DNA of 36,298 nucleotides from Actinomycetota bacterium (GTDB lineage: Bacteria > Actinomycetota > Acidimicrobiia > Acidimicrobiales > CADCTF01), in assembly GCA_019348305.1 (NCBI GenBank), contig JAHWJQ010000001.1, forward strand, positions 1-36,298, given 5' to 3'. The position numbers and the translations under genes are program-made. Shown here one piece after another: positions 1-6,914 of this stretch; position 1 is the stretch's first letter; every line of letters starts with the position of its first letter. The notes beneath the pieces were generated by a model. The model was given only the letters and a program-made list of their open reading frames with translations. It had not been told where the DNA came from and searched no databases.

Positions 1-576
1 GAGGGCGGGACGTTCATCCGTATCTGCAAGAGGGCGGACGGCACGGAAGTATCGAACAAGATCGTGGTCATCCCACCGAGGGTCGCTGCCGGAGGGGTGT
101 TGGCGCGCGACGCCCTCTCCTACGAGCCGCTTCCGACGCCCCAACCCGTGACGTCGCCGCCCAACGCCAAGACCTACGTCAACTTCGAGACCTGGCTCGC
201 GCTCGACGACTGGAGCCGGGTGGAGGCGACGGCCAGCGTCCCCGGCCTCACCACCGCGGTGACCGCCGAGCCCACCGAGGCCATCTGGAAGATGGGCGAC
301 GGCGAGACGGTGGTGTGCAAGGGCCCCGGCAAGGCCTACGACCTCACCCTGCCCGACGACGCCCAGCGCACCGACTGCAGCCACGTCTACCGCCGCTCCT
401 CGGCCGGGGTGGGTCCCGACAACACCTACCCCGCCAGCGTCACCGTCACCTACCGCGTGACCTGGTCGGCGAGCGACGGCAGCCAAGGCGACCTGGGACT
501 GCTCCCGGTCACGACCAACTTCGCCATGCGGGTGCGCGAGGTCCAGGTCATCAACGTGTACCCCCGCGACCCCTGA
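1..576 (+). CDS. PKD-like domain protein, 5' end outside window
   Basis: The frame is open from the first base of the window, so the true start lies upstream. About 191 residues are visible, ending at TGA 574-576. A WKMGDGE segment (around residues 96-102 of the visible part), followed by a CSHVYRR segment and a YPASVTVTY strand, resembles the GDG...H.Y...Y.V.V.V pattern of PKD beta-sandwich domains. These usually sit in secreted or surface proteins. No membrane segment is seen in the visible part. It lies 16 bases before the cpaB-like gene on the same strand, so it is probably the first visible gene of the Tad operon and may act in the envelope with the pilus. The domain call is a pattern match; the function is unknown. 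Confidence 0.7.
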   Translation, partial: EGGTFIRICKRADGTEVSNKIVVIPPRVAAGGVLARDALSYEPLPTPQPVTSPPNAKTYVNFETWLALDDWSRVEATASVPGLTTAVTAEPTEAIWKMGDGETVVCKGPGKAYDLTLPDDAQRTDCSHVYRRSSAGVGPDNTYPASVTVTYRVTWSASDGSQGDLGLLPVTTNFAMRVREVQVINVYPRDP

Positions 577-592
577 GCCCCCTGGAGCGCCG

Positions 593-1258
593 ATGTCCGT
601 TGCCCAGACCCGCCCCGCCGCAGGCCGGCCCTTGGCGACCGCCCCCGCTCCCCAGCCGGTACTGGGCGCTCGCCGGCCCCGGGGCCGGCTGGCCGCGGCG
701 GGGTTGTTGGTGGTGATCTTCGCCCTCGGCAACGTGGTCCTCTACTCCCGGCTGGCCGGCGGCCGGGAGGTGCTGGCCCTGGCCCGAGACGTCCACTACG
801 GCGAGGTCCTGGGCCCCGGCGACGTGAAGGTGGTCCAACTGCGCACCGAAGGCGTGGCCGCCATACCCGCCGCCCGCTCCGGCGACGTAGTCGGCCACAC
901 CGTGCGGGCCACCCTGCCGCGGGGGGCACTGCTGGCGCCGTCGGTGGTCCTCCCCGGCCCGCCGGTGGGTCCCGGCGAGGCCGTGGCGTCTGTCGCCCTG
1001 CGCTCCGGTCTCTACCCGGCGGGGCTGCGGCCGGGGGACCACGTCCAGGTGGTCAGGCGGTCCGCGGCTGGCTACGTGGATGGCCGAGGGAGCGCGGTCG
1101 AGGCCATCGCCACCGCGACCGTGCTGTCGGTGCAGGCCGCCCGGGACGCCGGCGGTGCCACCGCGGTGTCGCTGGTCGTGCCCAAGGCCATCGCCGCCGA
1201 GGTCAGCGCGGCCGGCGCCGAGGGGCGGGTCACCCTGGTCCTGGTGGGGGGCTCGTAG
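593..1258 (+). CDS. cpaB: SAF-domain protein, CpaB/RcpC-like
   Basis: This 221-residue protein has a proline-rich cytoplasmic N-terminus, one membrane helix (about residues 32-52, GLLVVIFALGNVVLYS) and a SAF domain from about residue 60. The SAF domain shows the typical LARDVHYGEVLGPGDV start and a later GLRPGDHVQVV strand. CpaB/RcpC proteins are periplasmic or extracytoplasmic assembly factors of Tad pili. It is shorter than proteobacterial CpaB, as is common in actinobacteria, which lack an outer membrane secretin. The ATG at 593 has GGAG at 583-586 with good spacing. The stop TAG shares one base with the GTG start of the next gene (TAGTG), so translation is probably coupled. Confidence 0.8.
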   Translation: MSVAQTRPAAGRPLATAPAPQPVLGARRPRGRLAAAGLLVVIFALGNVVLYSRLAGGREVLALARDVHYGEVLGPGDVKVVQLRTEGVAAIPAARSGDVVGHTVRATLPRGALLAPSVVLPGPPVGPGEAVASVALRSGLYPAGLRPGDHVQVVRRSAAGYVDGRGSAVEAIATATVLSVQAARDAGGATAVSLVVPKAIAAEVSAAGAEGRVTLVLVGGS

Positions 1259-1986
1259 TGCTCTGGGCGTTGGTGAGCGCCAAGGGCTCTCCCGGCGTGA
1301 CCACCCTGGCCGCCGCCGCGGGCGTGGGGGGCGAGGCGCTGGTGTGTGAGCTGGACCCTGCCGGTGGCGACCTGGCGGCCCGGGTCCAGGTGGCCCATGA
1401 GCCCCCGGGGCTGGTGACCCTGGCCGCCGTCGCCCGCCGCGGCCTGGCTGCCGAGATGGTGGCCGACCAGCTCCGGACCGTCGGGCCCGGCGTCCCCGTG
1501 CTCTTCGGCCCTCCCGACGCGGCCCGGGCCACCGCCGCGCTGGCCGCCCTGGGGCCAGCCCTGGGTCGAGCCCTGGCCGGCCTCGAGGGCCACGTCATGG
1601 CCGACTGCGGGCGCTGGAGCCCGGCCTCGCCCGCCGCTGAGATCCTGGAGGCGGCTTCGGCCACGGTGGTCGTGCTGCGGGCCGAGCCGGACCAGGTGGC
1701 CCACGTCCACGCCGCCCTTCCCGCCCTGCGGTCACGGTCGGCCGAGGTGGTGGCGGTGGTGGTGTCGGGGCGCCGGCGCCCGCCCGTCGACCAGGTGGCC
1801 CGGGTCCTCGGGGTCGAGGTGATCGGCGTCGTCGAGCACGATCCCGATGCCGCCGCCGGCCTGCCCCGGGCCGCGAGCGCGCCGGCCGTCCGGCGCACGC
1901 CGCTGGTCCGCTCCGCGGCCACCGTGCTCGACACGCTCGCCCAGCGGACCGCGGTGGGGCGCCCGGAACTGGAGGTGGCGCGGTGA
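1258..1986 (+). CDS. MinD/ParA-like ATPase, CpaE-like, altered P-loop
   Basis: This 242-residue protein starts at GTG 1258. The N-terminus reads LVSAKGSPGVTTLA, which lines up with the deviant Walker A of MinD/ParA proteins (KGGxGKT). The first (signature) lysine is kept, but the second, P-loop lysine position holds valine. An ELDPAGGDLA segment near residue 31 matches the switch I/A' region, and MADCGRW near residue 117 fits a Walker B-like strand. CpaE/TadZ proteins position Tad pili at the membrane and often have weak or no ATPase activity. Its place between cpaB and cpaF supports that role. I recall similar KGSPGVTT sequences from actinobacterial homologues, so the change may be family-wide. 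It overlaps the next gene by GTGA. Confidence 0.75.
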   Translation: MLWALVSAKGSPGVTTLAAAAGVGGEALVCELDPAGGDLAARVQVAHEPPGLVTLAAVARRGLAAEMVADQLRTVGPGVPVLFGPPDAARATAALAALGPALGRALAGLEGHVMADCGRWSPASPAAEILEAASATVVVLRAEPDQVAHVHAALPALRSRSAEVVAVVVSGRRRPPVDQVARVLGVEVIGVVEHDPDAAAGLPRAASAPAVRRTPLVRSAATVLDTLAQRTAVGRPELEVAR

Positions 1987-3410
1987 GCTGCAACGCCCAA
2001 CCCGGGGGACCCCACCCCCCGCACCCCAACGGCAAGCACGCCGCGACGCGATTCTCCGCGCCCGATCCCGCGGCGGACCCCCACGACGTGGCCGCGGTGC
2101 CGGCCCGGCTCGACGCTCTGGCCCAGGAGCTGGGGGCCGAGGTCGAGGCCCGCCTCGACGAGCGGGTGGGCCAGGCGGCCGCGGCGGGACGGCCCCTGGA
2201 ACCCGACCAGCAGGAGGCCATCTTCGGCCAGGAGCTGGAGGCGGTCATGCGCCGCTACGCCGAGCAGTGCCTGGCCGGCAACTCTGCGGTGCTGGGCGAG
2301 GACGAGGAGTTCGACCTCAAGGCCCGGATCCGCCACCAGTGCTTCGGCTACGCCGGGCTGCAGCCGCTGCTCGAGATCGAAGGGGCCACCGAGATCCGCA
2401 TCAACGGCCCGGCCGAGACCTGGATCGTCTACCCCGACGGCACCAAGGTGGCCGGCCCCCCCGTGGCCCCCAGCGTCGAGGCCCTTCGTGAGCTGATCCG
2501 GCGGGTGGCGGCCCACGGCGGGGACCTGGGCAGCCGCCCCTTCGACCTGCGCCACCCGATCGTGGACATCATGCTGCCCGACGGGAGCCGCTTCAACGCC
2601 ATCGACTACGCCGGTGACGTCCCCTACGTCACCATCCGCCGCCACACCCTCCTGGATGTCACCTGGGACCAGACCGCGGCCATGGGCATGGTCACCCCCG
2701 AGGTGCAGGAGTTCCTGGCCGCCGCGGTGCGGGCCCGCTGTCAGATCCTCGTCGGCGGGCCCACCGGGGTGGGCAAGACCACCCTGGTGCGGGCCATGTG
2801 CGACCTGTTGCACCCCGACGAGCGGCTGGTGGTGGTGGAGTCCGAGCGCGAGCTCCGCCTCCCCGCCAGCCGCCACCGCGACCTCCCCTCCCTCCAGTCC
2901 CGCCCGGCCAACATCGAAGGGGTGGGGGAGCTGACCATGGGCGCCCTGGTCCACAACGCCTTGCGCATGGGCCCCGACCGCATCCTGGTCAGCGAGCTGC
3001 GGGGCCCCGAGACCCTGGCCTGGCTGTGGGCCATCCGCACCGGCCACCGGGGCAGCCTCTCCACCATTCACGCCGATTCCGCCCGGGGCGTGTTCGACGC
3101 CATAGCTCTGCACGGGGTCATGAACCCCCAGCGCGTGGAGCCGGCCCAGTCCCTGCACCTGGCCGTGCTGGCCCTGGACCTGGTGGTGTTCATGGACCGA
3201 GACGCCTGGGGCAAGGTGGGACACGTCGCCTCCGTCCACTACGTCGACTCGCTGGTGGGCACCGAGGTCAAGACCACCGAGCTGTTCGGGCCCGGCCCCG
3301 ACGGTCGCGCCGTTCCCCGGGCGGGCATCCCGCATCACCTGCGCGAACAGCTGGTGGCCGCCGGCTTCGATCCCGCCGGCCACCAGCCCCTGGGGGAGTG
3401 GCTGGAGTGA
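1983..3410 (+). CDS. cpaF: Tad pilus assembly ATPase CpaF/TadA
   Basis: This 475-residue secretion ATPase of the VirB11/CpaF class powers pilus assembly from the cytoplasmic face of the membrane. The N-terminal helical domain contains the GYAGLQPLLEIEGATEIRINGP segment typical of CpaF. The Walker A motif GPTGVGKT lies at residues 259-266. It is followed by an atypical Asp-box region (VVVESERELRLP), the Walker B-like segment RILVSELRGPE and the conserved TGHRGSLSTIHADS His box. Length matches the family. The start is GTG 1983, overlapping the preceding stop (GTGA). The stop at 3408-3410 overlaps the GTG of tadB, so it is one transcription unit with strong translational coupling. Confidence 0.93.
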   Translation: MSCNAQPGGPHPPHPNGKHAATRFSAPDPAADPHDVAAVPARLDALAQELGAEVEARLDERVGQAAAAGRPLEPDQQEAIFGQELEAVMRRYAEQCLAGNSAVLGEDEEFDLKARIRHQCFGYAGLQPLLEIEGATEIRINGPAETWIVYPDGTKVAGPPVAPSVEALRELIRRVAAHGGDLGSRPFDLRHPIVDIMLPDGSRFNAIDYAGDVPYVTIRRHTLLDVTWDQTAAMGMVTPEVQEFLAAAVRARCQILVGGPTGVGKTTLVRAMCDLLHPDERLVVVESERELRLPASRHRDLPSLQSRPANIEGVGELTMGALVHNALRMGPDRILVSELRGPETLAWLWAIRTGHRGSLSTIHADSARGVFDAIALHGVMNPQRVEPAQSLHLAVLALDLVVFMDRDAWGKVGHVASVHYVDSLVGTEVKTTELFGPGPDGRAVPRAGIPHHLREQLVAAGFDPAGHQPLGEWLE

Positions 3411-4243
3411 TCCTCCTCGCCGCCGTGCTGCCCGTGGTGCTGGCCGCCGCCATCTACCTGGCCGCCACCGCCCGGGCCCCCCGCCCTGCCCCCCGCCGGG
3501 ACTGGACGGTACCCCCCGAGCTGCGCCGACGGCTGGTGCGGGCCGGCGCGGCCGGCGCCGCCGTCGCTGTGGCCACCCGCTGGCCGGTGGCGGCCCTGGC
3601 CGCCGCCGTGCTGGGGTGGTACCTGCCCGAGCTGGTGGGCAGCCGGGCCGGGGTGGCGGCCGACATCGAGCGGGCCGAGGCGGTGGCGACCTGGACCGAG
3701 ATGCTGCGTGACAACGTGTTGGGCCCCGCCGGCTTGGAGGGGGCCATCGTGGCCACCGCGCCGCTCGCTCCCGATTCCCTGCGCCCCCAGGTCCTGGCCC
3801 TGGCCGCCCGGCTCCCACGCCAGCCCCCGCCCCAGGCGCTGGCCGCCTTCGCCGATGAGGCCGACCATCCGGTGGCCGACTTCGTGGTGGCCGGGCTGTC
3901 CCGCTCCTATGACTGCCCCTCAGCCCAACTCGGCTCGCTGCTCACCACCTTGGCCTCCTACGCCCGGGACGAGGCCGCCATGCGCCTGCGCATCGACACT
4001 GCCCGATCCCGCATCCGCACCTCGGTCAAGGTCCTGGTGACCTCCATGGCCGCCACCGCCTTGTCCATGGCCCTGGTGGCCCGCGACCTCATGGCCGTCT
4101 ACTCCACCCCCGCCGGCCAGGCCGTTCTGACCACCATCGTGGTCCTGTGGGCCATCGGCCTGTCGTGGCTGGCCCGCCTGTCGCGGCTGCGCCAGCCGGC
4201 CCGGTTCTTCTCCGCCCGCCCCACCCCGGCGGGCCTGCGGTGA
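3407..4243 (+). CDS. tadB: TadB-like type II secretion F-domain membrane protein
   Basis: This is a 278-residue inner membrane platform protein. The start at GTG 3407 (GTGA overlap with cpaF) gives an immediate hydrophobic helix, ILLAAVLPVVLAAAIYLAA. The frame stays open upstream, but there it is only the shadow of cpaF. A second hydrophobic stretch lies around residues 48-75. A cytoplasmic helical T2SSF domain follows (WTEMLRDNVLGPAGLEGAI, then a helical segment with ADFVVAGLSRSYD). Two C-terminal membrane helices are at about residues 207-225 and 236-255. TadB and TadC form the membrane platform on which CpaF acts. The adjacent order cpaF-tadB-tadC supports the assignment. Confidence 0.85.
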   Translation: MILLAAVLPVVLAAAIYLAATARAPRPAPRRDWTVPPELRRRLVRAGAAGAAVAVATRWPVAALAAAVLGWYLPELVGSRAGVAADIERAEAVATWTEMLRDNVLGPAGLEGAIVATAPLAPDSLRPQVLALAARLPRQPPPQALAAFADEADHPVADFVVAGLSRSYDCPSAQLGSLLTTLASYARDEAAMRLRIDTARSRIRTSVKVLVTSMAATALSMALVARDLMAVYSTPAGQAVLTTIVVLWAIGLSWLARLSRLRQPARFFSARPTPAGLR

Positions 4244-5115
4244 CGGCCGCCCTCCTTTTGGGCGCGGTGGGCGGGGCGGCGGTGGTGCTGGCCTGGAGTG
4301 CCCTGGCCCCCGCCCCCCCGCCACTGGGCCTGGTCATCGAGCGGCTGCACCAGCCTCCGCCGGCACCCAGCAGCGACCACGCCGCCGCGGGCAGGCTGGG
4401 CCGGGCGCTGGAGGGCGTGGCCGGCCCCCGCCTCACCAGCGCCACCTGCCGCGACCTGCGGGTGGTGGGGATGTCGGAGCCCGACTACCTCCTGCGCCGC
4501 GTGGCCTGGGCCGCGGGCGCGCTCCTGGGCGCCCCTGCTCTGGCCGCGGTGGCCGTGGCCCTGGAGCTGGACCCGCCCGTCGCCGTGGTCGCCGGGGCCG
4601 CGCTCGTCCTGGGCGGGCTGGGGACCATGGTGCCCCCGGTGGTGGTGCGCTCCGGGGCCCGGGCCCGCCGGGGGGACTTCACCTATGCCCTGAGCGGCTA
4701 TCTGGACCTGGTGGCCGTGGAGATGGCCGGTGGGCGGGGGGTGGACCAAGCACTGGAGTCCGCCGCCGGCGCCGGCGGGGGCTGGGCCTTCGCCGAGCTG
4801 CGCCGGGCGTTGGCCCGGGCCCAGCTGCACAGCGAGGCGCCCTGGGACGCGCTCGACCGCCTCGGTTCCGAGTTGTGCATTCCGCAGCTGCGCGACCTGG
4901 CCGGCAGCGTCCGCCTGGCCGGAACCGACGGTGCCCGCATCACCGCCTCCATCGAGTCCAAGGCCAAGGCGCTGCGCGATCACGCCCAGTCGGGGATCGA
5001 GGCGGAGGCGAACGCGGCCAGCGAGCTCATGAGCGTGGCCCTGATGGTGCTGTTGGCCGGGCTGGTGCTCTTCGTGGGGTACCCGGCCGCGGTGTCCATC
5101 GTGGCCGGCCTCTGA
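4240..5115 (+). CDS. tadC: TadC-like type II secretion F-domain membrane protein
   Basis: This 291-residue protein starts at GTG 4240, inside the stop of tadB (GTGA). It has an N-terminal membrane helix (residues 2-20), a central pair of hydrophobic helices (about 85-135) and a C-terminal one (SVALMVLLAGLVLFVGYPAAVSIVAGL). The T2SSF cytoplasmic segment contains the typical YLDLVAVEMAGGRGVDQALE stretch. It also has a late helix, ITASIESKAKALRDHAQSGIEAEA, which in TadC proteins reads similarly (LR..R...AEE.A....). It acts as the second platform protein with TadB. The next gene begins 54 bases downstream and has its own strong ribosome binding site. Confidence 0.87.
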   Translation: MTAALLLGAVGGAAVVLAWSALAPAPPPLGLVIERLHQPPPAPSSDHAAAGRLGRALEGVAGPRLTSATCRDLRVVGMSEPDYLLRRVAWAAGALLGAPALAAVAVALELDPPVAVVAGAALVLGGLGTMVPPVVVRSGARARRGDFTYALSGYLDLVAVEMAGGRGVDQALESAAGAGGGWAFAELRRALARAQLHSEAPWDALDRLGSELCIPQLRDLAGSVRLAGTDGARITASIESKAKALRDHAQSGIEAEANAASELMSVALMVLLAGLVLFVGYPAAVSIVAGL

Positions 5116-5153
5116 AGGCGGTGGGTGAGCGCCTGTTGTCCAGTAACCAACCG

Positions 5154-5160
5154 AGGAGGT
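5154..5160 (+). promoter_or_regulatory. Strong ribosome binding site (AGGAGGT) of the pilin-like gene
   Basis: AGGAGGT lies 9 bases before ATG 5170 and only 3 bases before an in-frame GTG at 5164, so ATG 5170 is the better start. It is the only near-perfect Shine-Dalgarno sequence inside the Tad operon. That fits a need for high production of a structural pilin compared with its coupled neighbours. Confidence 0.7.
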
Positions 5161-5169
5161 GCAGTGGAA

Positions 5170-5397
5170 ATGACCGAGCTGCTGGTGGCGCAGTGGATCA
5201 GGGCTCAGGACTGGCGGGGCCGGCTGGAGCGGGTGCTGTCGGGGCGGGGCGACCACGGCGAGATCACCGAAAAGACCATCATCGTGTCGGCCTTCGCCAT
5301 CGCCACCCTGGCCATCAGCGCCATGATCATCTTGAAGCTGACCCAGACGGCGGGCCGGATCGTCACCGACCCCACCGCGCCGGCCCCGGCTCCCTAG
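5170..5397 (+). CDS. Flp pilin-like small membrane peptide
   Basis: This 75-residue peptide has a polar, basic N-terminal part of about 35 residues ending in GRGDHGEITEK. A single hydrophobic helix (TIIVSAFAIATLAISAMIILKL) and a short Pro/Ala tail follow. This matches a type IVb/Flp prepilin: hydrophilic leader, Gly, then Glu a few residues into the mature N-terminus, then a long helix. Flp pilins usually have G, four residues, then Glu. Here Glu is at +4 after the last Gly, or +5 if cleavage falls before that Gly, so the processing site is atypical. The position between tadC and the tadE-like genes and the strong RBS support a major pilin role. No prepilin peptidase gene is in the window. 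Confidence 0.7.
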   Translation: MTELLVAQWIRAQDWRGRLERVLSGRGDHGEITEKTIIVSAFAIATLAISAMIILKLTQTAGRIVTDPTAPAPAP

Positions 5398-5399
5398 GC

Positions 5400-5867
5400 A
5401 TGACAGCCGCAGGCCGGGACTTCCACGGCGGCGGCGCCCAAGAGAGCGCCCGTTGGCTCGGGACCCGGCGCGGGCGGCGCCGGGAAGATGGCGGCGACGA
5501 GCGCGGTGACGCCTTGACCGAGATGGTGATCGCCACCCCGGTGCTGATCATGTTCATCTCGGCGGTGATGCAGGTGGTGTTGTGGGGCCATGCCACCCAT
5601 GTCGCCCAGGCGGCGGCCGCCGAGGGAGCCCGGGCGGCCCGGGTGGCTGAGGGGACCGAGGCCGCGGCCAGGGAGAGGGCCGCGGCCTTCCTTCGCCAGG
5701 CGGGGGCGGACATGGTGCTGGACCCGGTGGTCGATGTCGCCCTCGATGACCGCCGGGCCCGGGTGGAGATCCGGGGCCGGGCCCCCCAGCTGGTCCCGTT
5801 CCTCCGCCCCGCCGTCCACGCCGTGGCGGAGGGCCCGACCGAGCGATTCCGCTCCCCCCGCGAGTGA
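5400..5867 (+). CDS. TadE-like pseudopilin
   Basis: This 155-residue protein starts at ATG 5400, two bases after the previous stop. A basic leader ending ERGDALTEMVIATPVLIMF shows the TadE pattern: G, a few residues, then (T)E and a long hydrophobic helix at about residues 43-65. Next come the Q-A-A-A..GAR.A helix and a beta-rich C-terminal part. TadE-family proteins are minor pseudopilins of Tad systems. The gene overlaps the next one by GTGA. Longer in-frame extensions upstream of 5400 are only the shadow of tadC and the pilin gene. Confidence 0.78.
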   Translation: MTAAGRDFHGGGAQESARWLGTRRGRRREDGGDERGDALTEMVIATPVLIMFISAVMQVVLWGHATHVAQAAAAEGARAARVAEGTEAAARERAAAFLRQAGADMVLDPVVDVALDDRRARVEIRGRAPQLVPFLRPAVHAVAEGPTERFRSPRE

Positions 5868-6298
5868 GCCGCCCGGTGCGAGACGAGCGGGGGTCGGCCA
5901 CCGAGTTGGCCCTGGCCGCCCCCCTCATGGTCATGATGCTGCTGCTGCCTGTCCTGGCCAGCCGCCTGAGCGAGGCCCGGGCCGAGGTCGACGGGGCGGC
6001 GCGAGCCGGGGCCCGCGCCGCGGCCATGGCCCGCAGCGCCCAGGAGGCACCGGCCGCGGCCGACGCCGCCGCCCGCGACGAGCTGGCCCTGGCCGGGCTG
6101 AGCTGCGCCCGGGTGGCGGTCTCCACCGACACCACTCAGTTCAAAGCTGCCGGGGCGGGCCGTAGTGCTGGCTCGGTGCGGGTCCAGGTCACCTGCACCG
6201 TCGACCTACGAGACGTGGCCCTGCTGGGAGTGCCCGGTTCCAAGGCGCTGTCCGCCAGCTTCGTCGCCCCCGTCGATGCACTGCGGGGGCCGCGGTGA
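5864..6298 (+). CDS. TadE-like pseudopilin, second copy
   Basis: This 144-residue protein starts at GTG 5864 (GTGA overlap). It has a short charged leader, then ERGSATELALAAPLMVMMLLLPVL, the G..TE plus hydrophobic helix of TadE proteins. An Ala/Arg-rich helix follows (VDGAARAGARAAAMAR). The C-terminal part has two cysteines about 31 residues apart (LSCARV and VTCTVD) that could form an extracellular disulfide. It is probably a minor pilin working with the neighbouring pseudopilins. The stop overlaps the start of the third pseudopilin-like gene. Confidence 0.78.
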   Translation: MSRPVRDERGSATELALAAPLMVMMLLLPVLASRLSEARAEVDGAARAGARAAAMARSAQEAPAAADAAARDELALAGLSCARVAVSTDTTQFKAAGAGRSAGSVRVQVTCTVDLRDVALLGVPGSKALSASFVAPVDALRGPR

Positions 6299-6717
6299 GC
6301 CGGCGCGGTGACGAGGCGGGGGCGGTCCTGGTGTTCGTCACCATCTGGACCCTCACCCTCCTGGTCGCCACCGGGCTGCTGTACGAGGGCGGGCTGATCC
6401 TGGCCGCCCAGCGGCGGGCCTTCGCGGTGGCCGAGCTGGCGGCCCAGGCCGGGGGGCAGGCCCTCGACCCTGCCAGCCTTCGGGCCGCCGACGGCGCGGT
6501 GCTGTTGGATCCCGACCGGGCGAGCCAGGAGGTGCAGGCCTATCTCGACGACGCCGGTTATGAGGGCACGGTCACGGCCACCGAGGAGCTGGTGACGGTT
6601 CGGGTGCGGGTGGCCCAGCCGGTGGGGTTGCTGGGCCTGGTCGGCCTGGGACCGGTCGAGGTGGTCGGGGTCGGCACCTCGAGGCCCGTCTCGGGCACGA
6701 CCAGGGAGGGTGACTGA
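6295..6717 (+). CDS. TadG/TadE-like pilus-associated protein, third copy
   Basis: This 140-residue protein starts at GTG 6295 (GTGA overlap). The leader RRGDEAGAVLVFVTIW leads straight into a hydrophobic helix (residues 11-28). An AAQRRAFAVAELAAQAGGQALD segment follows, similar to TadG-type proteins (..R..LQ.AADAAALAGA). The C-terminal half is strand-rich, with no recognised domain. It is last in the run of coupled Tad genes. After its stop there are 197 bases before the LysM/BTAD gene, where I see no convincing gene. Confidence 0.7.
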   Translation: MSRRGDEAGAVLVFVTIWTLTLLVATGLLYEGGLILAAQRRAFAVAELAAQAGGQALDPASLRAADGAVLLDPDRASQEVQAYLDDAGYEGTVTATEELVTVRVRVAQPVGLLGLVGLGPVEVVGVGTSRPVSGTTREGD

Positions 6718-6914
6718 GTGCCGCGCCAAGCCGAGGAACCGCACATGACCGGCCACGTCCGATCGGGCGTCCGTCGCCCGCCATCGATCGGGCGGGGAAC
6801 CACCGTTGCCCCAACGCCGCGAAGCCAACAACAGGAGCTGCGGAATCCCGGGTCCTGGGACGGGGGTCGAAGGTGATGGGGCTCGTCGGCGGCGGGACGA
6901 AGGAGGACTAGTAC

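Noticed and set aside
1230..3818. Very long open frame (862 residues) on the minus strand
   Set aside because: It lies opposite cpaB-minD-cpaF-tadB and has the Gly/Arg/Pro/His/Ala-rich composition of an antisense shadow in high-GC DNA. The plus-strand genes have clear motifs.
6718..6876. Small frame starting with GTG directly after the TadG-like stop (52 residues)
   Set aside because: No ribosome binding site, Pro/Arg/Gly-rich sequence without helix or membrane segment. More likely untranslated leader of the next gene.
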